Source: Pseudomonadota bacterium (GTDB lineage: Bacteria > Pseudomonadota > Gammaproteobacteria > Pseudomonadales > Azotimanducaceae). From it: a stretch of 10,112 bases of DNA. Position 1 is the first letter of the stretch. Each line of letters opens with the position of its first letter. Below the pieces are notes generated by a model that was given only the letters and a program-made list of their open reading frames with translations, had not been told where the DNA came from and did not search any database. Shown here in pieces: positions 1 through 6,710 of this stretch. Made by a program: the position numbers and the translations under genes. Where the stretch lies: assembly GCA_027622495.1 (NCBI GenBank), contig JAQBYL010000127.1:1-10112 (forward strand). The letters are read 5' to 3'.

Positions 1-418
1 CCATCGGTAGGGCCACCATCACGTCGAGGAACGGCTGCAGATCAAATGCCTGTTTGGTTAGTGTTGTCTGGGCAAGCGCCTCAACTGCCTGGCGGAACGC
101 CTCGGCATCGTGCCTGCCACCAGAGGAAAGCGCCGCGAGCCGGTTGCTCACAGATTCATCGAGTCGCTGCGCACGCATCAGATCGCTCAGGCCAAAGTGC
201 CAGATATCAACGATCTCGAGTTTCACCTGATCGACATCGGTGGCCTGTTTTTTCCACCACTTCCAGCCAAAGTGGTCCAGCAGTTCTGCACACTCGACCC
301 AGATCGCCCGGTAGTACTCAAACCCCTGATCACGCCACGCCAGATGAACCTCATCATTGTGCTGTTGTTGCATGCGAACCATAACTTCGACCATGGTGCC
401 TGCAGAAACCTGACTCAT
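1..418 (-). CDS. dUTPase, all-alpha dimeric type (3' end outside window)
   Basis: Probable dUTP diphosphatase, hydrolysing dUTP to dUMP and PPi to keep uracil out of DNA and supply dTMP synthesis. The visible 139 residues carry the metal-binding pattern of the all-alpha NTP pyrophosphatase/dimeric dUTPase family: ECAE at residues 42-45 and EIVD at 68-71 (ExxE, 22 residues, ExxD), with the intervening GWKWWKK (51-57) and the following IWHFGLSD that are typical of the family. The reading frame stays open to the left edge, so the C-terminal part is missing; family members are usually around 200 aa. In-frame ATGs exist at 448, 433 and 418; I chose 418 because GGAAG lies 7 nt upstream and because a candidate promoter would leave almost no leader for the others. 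This is unrelated in fold to the trimeric beta-type Dut of E. coli. Divergent from the hydroxyacid dehydrogenase gene. Confidence 0.85.
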   Translation of the reverse strand, partial: MSQVSAGTMVEVMVRMQQQHNDEVHLAWRDQGFEYYRAIWVECAELLDHFGWKWWKKQATDVDQVKLEIVDIWHFGLSDLMRAQRLDESVSNRLAALSSGGRHDAEAFRQAVEALAQTTLTKQAFDLQPFLDVMVALPM

Positions 419-446
419 ATCGGTGCTTCCCATAACTTGCCAGAAC

Positions 447-476
447 ATTATCAGTGGTCAGATGAATCGTTGCCAC
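447..476 (-). promoter_or_regulatory. Candidate sigma-70 promoter of the dUTPase gene
   Basis: On the minus strand GTGGCA (471-476, 4/6 to the -35 consensus) is followed after 18 nt by GATAAT (447-452, 5/6 to the -10 consensus). Initiation near 440 would give a leader of about 20 nt before the ATG at 418. It lies in the 88-nt divergent gap before the hydroxyacid dehydrogenase gene. Pattern match by eye only. Confidence 0.4.
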
Positions 477-506
477 GCCTGAACGCCAATGAGGTAAACT
501 TTTGCG

Positions 507-1514
507 ATGGCAAAGCAGCCGCTAACCGCATTATTCATGCATCCTGTCGTGCGGGACGAACTGATGCGGTCGGACCATCTGCAACGGCTCGAGCGCTGTG
601 TTCGCCTGGTCTCGCACGAACCTGTCCGAGACAAACGCGCCTTGCTGGATCATGCAGATCAGCTTGAAGTACTGATCACCAGTTGGGGCTGCCCGCGCAT
701 CGATGCCGAGCTGATCGACCACCTGCCCCGCCTGAAGCTGATTGCCCACATGGCCGGCAGCGTGAAAGGCTTTATCGATGAGGTGGTCTGGCGACGTGGC
801 ATACTCGTGACCAATGCCGTTGCAGCAAACGCTGTACCAGTCGCCGAGTTCACTGTCGCGGCGATTCTGTTCGCCAACAAAAAGGTCTTCCAGCTCAACC
901 AGTTCTACCTGAAGCACCGTGAAAACCGCGCGCCCTGGACACGCGAAGCGCCAAACGTCGGCAACTACCGGAAGACCGTCGGCATCATCGGGGCATCTCA
1001 CGTCGGCACGCTGGTCTCGGAACGACTCAAAGCCTACGACCTTCGCGTTCTGTTGTATGACCCGTTTGTCACGCCACTTGCGAGTCATCGTGTGGGTGCA
1101 AGCAAGGTCGGGCTGTCTGAGCTTCTGTCGCAATCTGACGTGGTGTCGCTGCATGCACCTCTGCTGCCGGAAACCCGCCACATGATCGGCGGGCGGGAAC
1201 TGAGCCTGATGAAGGACGACGCGACGCTGATCAACACCGCCAGAGGTGAACTGGTGGATCAGCAGGCTTTAATCGAAACGCTGGCGGCCGGTCGCCTGTT
1301 CGCGATACTGGACACCACTGAACCTGATGTTCTGCCTGCAGACTCGCTTTTGTACCGCCTGCCGAACGTGTTTCTTACCCCACATATCGCCGGGTCGCTG
1401 GGTGACGAAACCCAACGGCTGGCCGATTGCATTGTGGATGAAGTCGAACGCTTTACCCGGCGCGTCAACCTGCAGCATCTGGTTCGACGCGAACAGCTCC
1501 CCCGCCTGGCTTAA
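507..1514 (+). CDS. D-isomer-specific 2-hydroxyacid dehydrogenase
   Basis: NAD(P)-dependent oxidoreductase interconverting a D-2-hydroxyacid and its 2-oxoacid, cytoplasmic; the specific substrate cannot be read. The 335-aa length fits the family. The split substrate-binding domain occupies about 1-115 and 300-335, and the Rossmann domain about 120-295. The nucleotide loop is GASHVG (162-167), in place of strict GxGxxG, and Asp185 after the second strand suggests preference for NAD. The catalytic triad is intact: Arg246 in NTARGELVD, Glu272 in DTTEPD, and His293 in TPHIAGS. The ending of the catalytic domain (LPNVFLTPHIAGS) is strongly family-like. The start at 507 has GAGGT about 11 nt upstream, a long spacing; the in-frame ATG at 537 is an alternative. 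Transcribed divergently from dUTPase and followed at 1522 by a palindrome, so it is probably a single-gene unit. Confidence 0.92.
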   Translation: MAKQPLTALFMHPVVRDELMRSDHLQRLERCVRLVSHEPVRDKRALLDHADQLEVLITSWGCPRIDAELIDHLPRLKLIAHMAGSVKGFIDEVVWRRGILVTNAVAANAVPVAEFTVAAILFANKKVFQLNQFYLKHRENRAPWTREAPNVGNYRKTVGIIGASHVGTLVSERLKAYDLRVLLYDPFVTPLASHRVGASKVGLSELLSQSDVVSLHAPLLPETRHMIGGRELSLMKDDATLINTARGELVDQQALIETLAAGRLFAILDTTEPDVLPADSLLYRLPNVFLTPHIAGSLGDETQRLADCIVDEVERFTRRVNLQHLVRREQLPRLA

Positions 1515-1521
1515 GACAGGC

Positions 1522-1541
1522 GCCCTGGCTTAAGCCAGGGC
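1522..1541 (+). terminator. Perfect 20-bp palindrome after the dehydrogenase stop; possible terminator
   Basis: A perfect palindrome, GCCCTGGCTT followed by AAGCCAGGGC, begins 8 nt after the TAA at 1512-1514. As RNA it would form a GC-rich hairpin. No T run follows (the next bases are ggccgaagtt), so a classical intrinsic terminator is not proven. The 11-mer CCTGGCTTAAG occurs twice in direct orientation, at 1505-1515 (spanning the stop codon) and at 1524-1534. CGCCTG (1503-1508) can also pair with CAGGCG (1517-1522), giving a competing stem. Confidence 0.35.
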
Positions 1542-1549
1542 GGCCGAAG

Positions 1550-1578
1550 TTGTGCATCCCCTACCGCACCGTTATTGT
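1550..1578 (+). promoter_or_regulatory. Weak candidate promoter of lon
   Basis: TTGTGC (1550-1555) and TATTGT (1573-1578) are separated by 17 nt and lie 31 nt upstream of the lon start. The match is poor (3/6 and 4/6). I looked for a heat-shock sigma-32 pair, common upstream of lon, and did not find a convincing one. Confidence 0.22.
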
Positions 1579-1608
1579 CTGCATGCTGAAGTTTCAATCT
1601 GAGGATCC

Positions 1609-3963
1609 ATGGACCTGCCTTTTACCGGTGACGAGACGTATCCGGTTCTGCCTCTCAAAGACACGGCCGTCCTGCCGGAAATCGTGCTGCCACTGATCGT
1701 TGGCCGCCAGAAGTCCCTCAATGCGATCAAGGCGGCCGTGGACTTCGGCCGCAAGATCATCTGTGTTGCGCAGCGCGAACCCCATACTGAAGACCCGGAT
1801 GCCGACGACCTGTACGAGATTGGCACGATTGTTACGGTCAATCGAATCGAAACCCGCGACGGCGGTGCGCAGGTCATCGTGCAGGGGGACAAGCGGGTCA
1901 GACTCAAAGCGAGAATCCCGAACGATGACTATCTGCAGTTTGACTACGAGGTTCTGGACAGCCTGACCATTGAGTCAGGCAGTGAAGAAAGCGCCCCAAT
2001 CGATGCGCTTCTGCGTGAAAACCGACAGCTCGCCCAGCGGATCAGCGTGATGCTGGACGCCGAGAACGGCATGCAGGTTTATCAGCAACTGGTTGGATCA
2101 ATCGCCAACCCGATCACCCAGATGTACCGGATTGCATCGCTTGCGAACATCACACTGCAACAACGGCAGGACATCCTCGAATGTTCAACCGTTCTCGGTC
2201 TCATGCAGGGTGTGCATGTGTTTCTGCAGCACGAAGTCCAGGTCACCGAAATACGTCGTCAGATTGCCGAACAGGCACACGATGACATGGACGCGCAGCA
2301 GCGCGAGCAGGTCCTGCGCCAGCAGAAAAAGGCGATCGAGCATGTGCTCGGTGAAGGTGGTGAAGACGATGACATCGCGCAGCTGAAGGCCGATCTGGAA
2401 AAAGCCGATCTACCGGTTTGTGTGCGCACGGAGGTGGACCGCGAACTGAAGCGCCTGGCTCGCATGTCGCAGAACGCCGCGGATTATCAGGTTGCCCGCT
2501 CATACCTGGAACTGATTGCGGAACTCCCGTGGCAACAGTCCACCGAAGACAAGCTCGACCTCATCGAAGCGCGCAGGATCCTCGATGAAGATCACTACGG
2601 GCTTGAAGACGTCAAAGAGCACATCCTCGAAACCCTGGCAGTCATGAAGCTCAACCCCGATGCCAAGGCGCCAATCCTGTGTTTTCTCGGGCCGCCGGGC
2701 GTCGGTAAAACCTCTCTGGGTCAGTCGATTGCCCGGGCGATGGGGCGTAAGTTCGAACGATTGAGCCTGGGTGGCATGCATGACGAAGCTGAGCTTCGCG
2801 GTCATCGCCGAACCTACATCGGTGCCATGCCTGGCAGAATTATCCAGAGCATACGTCGTGCAGGTGTCACCAATCCCCTTCTGATGCTCGACGAAATCGA
2901 CAAGCTGGGCCGTGACTTTCGCGGCGACCCTTCGGCCGCCTTAATGGAGATCCTGGATCCGGCGCAGAACAAAGAGTTCCGCGACAACTATCTGAATCTG
3001 CCCTACGACCTTTCAAAGGTATTGTTCATCACCACCGCAAATGCGCTGGACGGTATCCCCACACCACTGCTCGATAGGATGGACGTTCTGGAGCTATCCG
3101 GTTACAGCGACTACGAAAAACAAGCAATCGCACGGCAGTATCTGATCACGCGACAACGCTCGGAAGCAGGCCTGAGTAAAGCCCAGTTTGACCTGGATGA
3201 TGATGCCATCCATATGGTGCTGCGGCGATACACCCGCGAAGCCGGTGTTCGTGAACTGGAGCGGGTGATTGGTCGTCTTGCCCGAAAGCGAGCGCGCCAG
3301 GTGGTCGAAGAATTACAGTTCAACCCGAACTTGCACGGCAACGATGTAGTGAAAATGCTGGGCGCCGAAAAATTCAAATCGAGCATTGCCCGCAAAGATC
3401 TGGCGCCTGGTGTCGCTGCCGGTCTCGCCTGGACACAATCAGGCGGCGAAGTGCTGTATGTCGAAGCGAGCCTGACACCCAAAGACGAAAAGATCACCAT
3501 GACCGGCCACTTGGGCCAGGTCATGCAGGAATCAGCGCGGGCCGCACGCAGCTACATCTGGTCGGTTGCAGCACAACTGGGCCTCGACCGTGAGCGGATC
3601 GAAACCAATGGCATCCACATTCATGTGCCGGCTGGTGCTGTTCCCAAGGATGGTCCGTCCGCCGGTGTGACCATGGCCTGTGCCATCGCTTCTGCCTACA
3701 GCGGGGAGCCCGTTCGCGACGACATCGCCATGACAGGCGAACTCACGCTGTCGGGTCTGGTTCTGCCGGTTGGTGGTGTGAAAGAGAAAGTGCTTGCGGC
3801 ACATCGCTCCGGCATACGTCACGTGGTGCTGCCGCGCGAAAACGAACGCGATCTGGAAAAGCTTCCCGAAGCGGTTAAACAGGATCTGACCGTGACGCTG
3901 GCAGATACCTTAAGCGACGTTCTGAGTGTGTGCATGCCGACATTGAAGCTACTGGTTAACTGA
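1609..3963 (+). CDS. lon: ATP-dependent protease La (Lon)
   Basis: Cytoplasmic AAA+ serine protease that unfolds and degrades damaged and selected regulatory proteins as a hexamer. At 784 aa it has the same length as E. coli Lon. The LON N-terminal substrate-recognition domain spans about 10-205, and a charged helical/coiled-coil linker about 209-310. The AAA+ module has Walker A GPPGVGKT at 361-368 (Lys367), Walker B LLMLDEID at 424-431 (Glu429), and the Lon signature GHRRTYIGAMPGRIIQ between them. The proteolytic domain runs from about 595, with the catalytic Ser684 in PKDGPSAG and Lys727 in GGVKEK, 43 residues apart as in E. coli. GAGG sits 4 nt before the ATG. No clpP, clpX or hupB lies alongside, unlike the usual arrangement, so this may be a second Lon. 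It converges with the phosphoesterase gene across a 17-nt gap with no visible terminator. Confidence 0.98.
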   Translation: MDLPFTGDETYPVLPLKDTAVLPEIVLPLIVGRQKSLNAIKAAVDFGRKIICVAQREPHTEDPDADDLYEIGTIVTVNRIETRDGGAQVIVQGDKRVRLKARIPNDDYLQFDYEVLDSLTIESGSEESAPIDALLRENRQLAQRISVMLDAENGMQVYQQLVGSIANPITQMYRIASLANITLQQRQDILECSTVLGLMQGVHVFLQHEVQVTEIRRQIAEQAHDDMDAQQREQVLRQQKKAIEHVLGEGGEDDDIAQLKADLEKADLPVCVRTEVDRELKRLARMSQNAADYQVARSYLELIAELPWQQSTEDKLDLIEARRILDEDHYGLEDVKEHILETLAVMKLNPDAKAPILCFLGPPGVGKTSLGQSIARAMGRKFERLSLGGMHDEAELRGHRRTYIGAMPGRIIQSIRRAGVTNPLLMLDEIDKLGRDFRGDPSAALMEILDPAQNKEFRDNYLNLPYDLSKVLFITTANALDGIPTPLLDRMDVLELSGYSDYEKQAIARQYLITRQRSEAGLSKAQFDLDDDAIHMVLRRYTREAGVRELERVIGRLARKRARQVVEELQFNPNLHGNDVVKMLGAEKFKSSIARKDLAPGVAAGLAWTQSGGEVLYVEASLTPKDEKITMTGHLGQVMQESARAARSYIWSVAAQLGLDRERIETNGIHIHVPAGAVPKDGPSAGVTMACAIASAYSGEPVRDDIAMTGELTLSGLVLPVGGVKEKVLAAHRSGIRHVVLPRENERDLEKLPEAVKQDLTVTLADTLSDVLSVCMPTLKLLVN

Positions 3964-3980
3964 GAACGGGCAGAGAACGC

Positions 3981-4571
3981 TCAACGTTTCCACGGCGGAA
4001 CGCCATCCCAGTCAAACGGTTCGATCCCCGCCTCGCACAACTGCCAGACACTGGCATCAGCCTTGCCGTTGTCGAGCTCGAGAAAACCAATGGTGCCGAA
4101 CTGCGTGTCGTAATTATGGGGATACGTCGGCGAGCCGGGATTCACACAGAGGATGCCGTTGACGGTCATGATCCGTTCCTGATGTGTGTCGCCCGATACG
4201 ATCACATCCGGTGTGCGTTCCGGCCAGAAACGTTCAATCCATCGATCCAGGGTAAAGTTCGGCGGCCGTTCCGGAACTGGAACATAGTGCGTCAGACCAA
4301 CCCAGAGGCCTTCAAGCTCGAGCAACCAGGCGTACTTCACCCGCGGGTCTTCGGGTTGCACCGGCCGGCCGCCACCACCGTCCTCACCGTTGCCGCGCGC
4401 GGCATACAGCGGCGCGATGCGTTCCAACTCATCGAGAACCCAAAGCTCATGGATATCGCCGCCGTGAAAAATCAGATCTACGCCATCAAAGGCGTCGAAG
4501 ATCTGCGGCCACAGCGATTTGCGGGCTTCCGGCAGATGCGTGTCGGAGATCAGACCAATTTTGAGGGCCAA
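3981..4571 (-). CDS. Calcineurin-like metallophosphoesterase (YfcE/MJ0936 type)
   Basis: Small dinuclear-metal phosphoesterase of 196 aa, typical of the YfcE/MJ0936-like group; likely a phosphodiesterase or phosphatase of unknown physiological substrate. Metal ligands appear in order: SDTH (Asp10, His12), GGDIH (Asp39), RGNGE (Asn61), THY (His95) and GDTH (127-130). The last motif is usually GHTH, so one His is replaced by Asp128. The C-terminal CVNPGSPTYP is also family-typical. The start codon is TTG at 4571: it places the first strand (LKIGLISDTH) correctly, no ATG or GTG is available nearby, and AGGGG lies 7 nt upstream inside the end of the preceding gene. Only 3 nt separate this start from the stop of the alpha/beta hydrolase gene, so translation is probably coupled. 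Confidence 0.9.
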   Translation of the reverse strand: MALKIGLISDTHLPEARKSLWPQIFDAFDGVDLIFHGGDIHELWVLDELERIAPLYAARGNGEDGGGGRPVQPEDPRVKYAWLLELEGLWVGLTHYVPVPERPPNFTLDRWIERFWPERTPDVIVSGDTHQERIMTVNGILCVNPGSPTYPHNYDTQFGTIGFLELDNGKADASVWQLCEAGIEPFDWDGVPPWKR

Positions 4572-4574
4572 GGA

Positions 4575-5297
4575 TCAGCCCCTGCCCGCGGCACTTAAAA
4601 ACTCGAGCACCTGGGTTCTTGCCGAGGCCATTCCGGGGCCTTGTTTCCAATCCTCTATGAGCGTTGCGTTGGGGGCGAGATCAGCGATCTCAAGCGACGT
4701 GCTCGCCGGGTGATAAAGATCGTCACCCTTCAATACCAGCAGCGGGGTCGTCACCCGGGCTACCTCTTCGCGGGTTGCGTTGAACAGAAAATCCCCGTCA
4801 TACATGTTGCTGCGGAACGAACTCCAGGCATCAGCCGGTACCTCGGGTAACTTCGGTTTCAGGGCGTCCGCCCAGTTGTCGAACATCGCATAGAAGGCGG
4901 CCTTATTGTCGTCAAGACCGATGGGCTGGAACATAACTGCCGAAACCACCCGGTCGGGCGCGTTCTTGATCAGACCGATGATATACGGCCCGCCGATGCA
5001 CATGCCGGCCACGTGAAACCGATCGATCTCGAGATGGTCCATCAGCGCAAGCTGATCGGCCGTGTAGGTGTCCCAGCTGTCCTGAGCGGTGATTGGCGCG
5101 CGTGACTGGCCCGCATTGCGTTGATCCATGATGATGACACGATAGTGCGTGGCAAGATCTGCGATCACATCCCAGGGTGCCGCGGACCAGGCGGCGATGG
5201 TCGAACGCATGCCGCCGGGCGCAATCAGCAGGATGGGGAAGCCGTCACCCTGCTCCTCGAAATGTATACGCACGTCGCCATGCTCAAACATCGCCAT
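4575..5297 (-). CDS. Alpha/beta hydrolase with Cys in the nucleophile elbow
   Basis: An alpha/beta-hydrolase fold protein of 240 aa; substrate unknown. The oxyanion segment is APGGM (26-30), followed by MDQRNAGQS (57-65), a common alpha/beta hydrolase motif. The nucleophile elbow reads GMCIGG (98-103), so the usual Ser of GxSxG is Cys100. A plausible acid lies in LKGDDLYHP (Asp192 or Asp193). Where the catalytic His is expected (about 215-225, EDWKQGPGM) there is none. It could be a Cys-dependent hydrolase in the manner of dienelactone hydrolase, a non-hydrolytic member, or a binding protein. No signal peptide. The start ATG at 5297 has only a weak GGA upstream, and ATG 5291 (Met3) is an alternative. 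It lies between the MFS transporter and the phosphoesterase on the same strand. Confidence 0.85.
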   Translation of the reverse strand: MAMFEHGDVRIHFEEQGDGFPILLIAPGGMRSTIAAWSAAPWDVIADLATHYRVIIMDQRNAGQSRAPITAQDSWDTYTADQLALMDHLEIDRFHVAGMCIGGPYIIGLIKNAPDRVVSAVMFQPIGLDDNKAAFYAMFDNWADALKPKLPEVPADAWSSFRSNMYDGDFLFNATREEVARVTTPLLVLKGDDLYHPASTSLEIADLAPNATLIEDWKQGPGMASARTQVLEFLSAAGRG

Positions 5298-5311
5298 GTT
5301 TCAATCCACGA

Positions 5312-5329
5312 ATCTGGGGGCCTCCAGAT
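5312..5329 (-). promoter_or_regulatory. Small hairpin in the leader of the alpha/beta hydrolase gene
   Basis: ATCTGG and CCAGAT form a perfect 6-bp stem around a 6-nt loop, about 14 nt upstream of the ATG at 5297. On the coding strand GGAGG lies partly in this hairpin. The role is unknown: it could be translational control, RNA processing, or chance. Confidence 0.25.
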
Positions 5330-5354
5330 ACCCTACTCGAATAGCGGGGAGAAA

Positions 5355-5371
5355 TGAAATGCTCGATTTCA
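5355..5371. repeat. Inverted repeat downstream of the MFS gene
   Basis: TGAAAT and ATTTCA form a perfect 6-bp inverted repeat around GCTCG, 13 nt beyond the stop of the MFS transporter gene. The stem is AT-rich and lacks a T run, so it is a weak terminator candidate at best. Confidence 0.2.
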
Positions 5372-5384
5372 GCAGTAGCACCCT

Positions 5385-6644
5385 TCAGATCGCGCTGGAC
5401 AGGCCCTCTTCCACCCGTCTTACCGAACGGGAAAGAGTGGTTAGCACCAGGATGATGATGACAAAGGTGACACCGCTGACCATAAGGGCGATTGCTACAT
5501 CGTAGGTCTCGGCAATGATGCTGATGGGGATCACACCCAGCGGCATCATCCCGTGCGACATCATGTCGATGCTCATGATGCGACCGCGCATGTGGTCGTC
5601 TATCTGCATCTGCAACAGTCCGCGGTTCATGGCCATGTTCCAGGAACTCACAAACCCGATGAAGCCAACCATCAAGGCGGCAAGCCACACCGTGACTGAC
5701 ATGCCGAACAGCACGATCAAGCCACCCCAGCCCACGCAGGTAGCGATCAACCAGGTGCCTTTGTTGCGCAATTCACCCATGGAGCCGAGCATCAGGGAAC
5801 CGATGATCGCGCCTGCGCCCATGGCCGACATCAAAAGGCCCAGGTCGTCGGGTCCGCCGCCGAGGATGTCTTCGTTAAACGCGGGCAACAGAGTATTCAA
5901 CGGCATGCCAAACAGAAACGGCACGATCGACAGCAGGATCAGGCCGTAGACGGGCGGGTGATTCCAGACATACTTCAGGCCATCGAGCATGTCTGTTAGC
6001 GCACTGTTGGCATCCCTTCGTGTCACCTTGCCGCGCTTGCTCACCAGCATCATGGTCAACGCCGACATGAAGTACAGCGCGGCGATCACCAGATAAACCA
6101 CCCCCACACCGTAAGCAGACGTGGTGTCGCCAGCAGCGATCCAGGCGATCAGAAATCCGGCCAGAGCCGGGCCGACAATGCGCGAAAGATTCCAGCTGGT
6201 CGTGTTGAGCGCCATCGCGGTGAATATCAGCCGTTCAGGGATCAGCTCCGGCACAAACGCCTGTCTGGCCGGCATCGACAGCGCAAGCACGGTTCCGTTG
6301 AAAAACCCGAACCAGATGAAATCCCAGAATTCCACCCTGTCGGTGAGGATGATGAAAGCCATCACCAGTGTCGCGATGGTATTGAGCAGTTGAGCCACGA
6401 CGATGATGGTGCGTTTGGGTGATCGGTCGGCAAACACACCGCCCCACAACGAAAACAGAATGGTTGGAACCATGAACGAAAGGGTCACCCAGGCCAGGTC
6501 CATTGCTGATGAGGTCAGGGTGTAGACTAACCAGCCGCGTGCGATGATCTGCATGTTCATCGCAAAAGACGAACCAAGCGACCCGATCCACAGCCAGCGG
6601 AAGTCGGGTACTGCTAATGCGGAGAACAGGTCGCGCGAAGCCAT
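5385..6644 (-). CDS. MFS transporter, EntS/MFS_3-like
   Basis: Inner-membrane major facilitator superfamily protein of 419 aa, probably an exporter driven by proton exchange; substrate unknown. I count about twelve hydrophobic segments, for example near 16-42, 50-70, 80-100, 107-122, 157-171, 178-200, 232-248, 268-288, 298-315, 318-335, 364-379 and 384-403. The cytoplasmic loop between helices 2 and 3 holds the MFS signature GGVFADRSPKR (68-78). SMPARQAFVPELIP (123-136) and DDHMRGRIMS (349-358) are typical of the MFS_3/EntS group. A soluble linker (about 203-225) divides the two halves. No clear ribosome binding site precedes the ATG at 6644, so the start is less certain than the identity. 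It follows the MBL-fold gene by 66 nt and precedes the alpha/beta hydrolase gene by 87 nt on the same strand, consistent with one transcript. Confidence 0.92.
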   Translation of the reverse strand: MASRDLFSALAVPDFRWLWIGSLGSSFAMNMQIIARGWLVYTLTSSAMDLAWVTLSFMVPTILFSLWGGVFADRSPKRTIIVVAQLLNTIATLVMAFIILTDRVEFWDFIWFGFFNGTVLALSMPARQAFVPELIPERLIFTAMALNTTSWNLSRIVGPALAGFLIAWIAAGDTTSAYGVGVVYLVIAALYFMSALTMMLVSKRGKVTRRDANSALTDMLDGLKYVWNHPPVYGLILLSIVPFLFGMPLNTLLPAFNEDILGGGPDDLGLLMSAMGAGAIIGSLMLGSMGELRNKGTWLIATCVGWGGLIVLFGMSVTVWLAALMVGFIGFVSSWNMAMNRGLLQMQIDDHMRGRIMSIDMMSHGMMPLGVIPISIIAETYDVAIALMVSGVTFVIIILVLTTLSRSVRRVEEGLSSAI

Positions 6645-6667
6645 CGGGGCACAAAACCCGGCACTCT

Positions 6668-6679
6668 AGCACAAGTGCT
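6668..6679. repeat. Short dyad between the MBL-fold and MFS genes
   Basis: AGCAC and GTGCT flank AA, giving a symmetric 12-bp site in the 66-nt gap upstream of the MFS start. It could be an operator, but is short enough to occur by chance. Confidence 0.15.
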
Positions 6680-6710
6680 CAGGCGGTGACCTGTGGAAAC
6701 TACTCCAAAC

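Noticed and set aside
110..667. A 185-codon plus-strand frame across the left edge.
   Set aside because: It is antisense to the dUTPase motifs and overlaps the start of the dehydrogenase gene.
990..1007. GASHVG in the dehydrogenase in place of GxGxxG as a sign of a defective cofactor site.
   Set aside because: As I recall, GAS-type loops are normal in this subgroup of hydroxyacid dehydrogenases, and the remaining catalytic residues are intact.
531..1181. A 216-codon minus-strand frame opposite the hydroxyacid dehydrogenase.
   Set aside because: Shadow frame: the plus strand carries the complete catalytic triad and cofactor loop.
3962..3979. Two copies of GAGAACG at 11-nt spacing between the convergent lon and phosphoesterase genes.
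   Set aside because: Only 7 bp and two copies; chance is a sufficient explanation.
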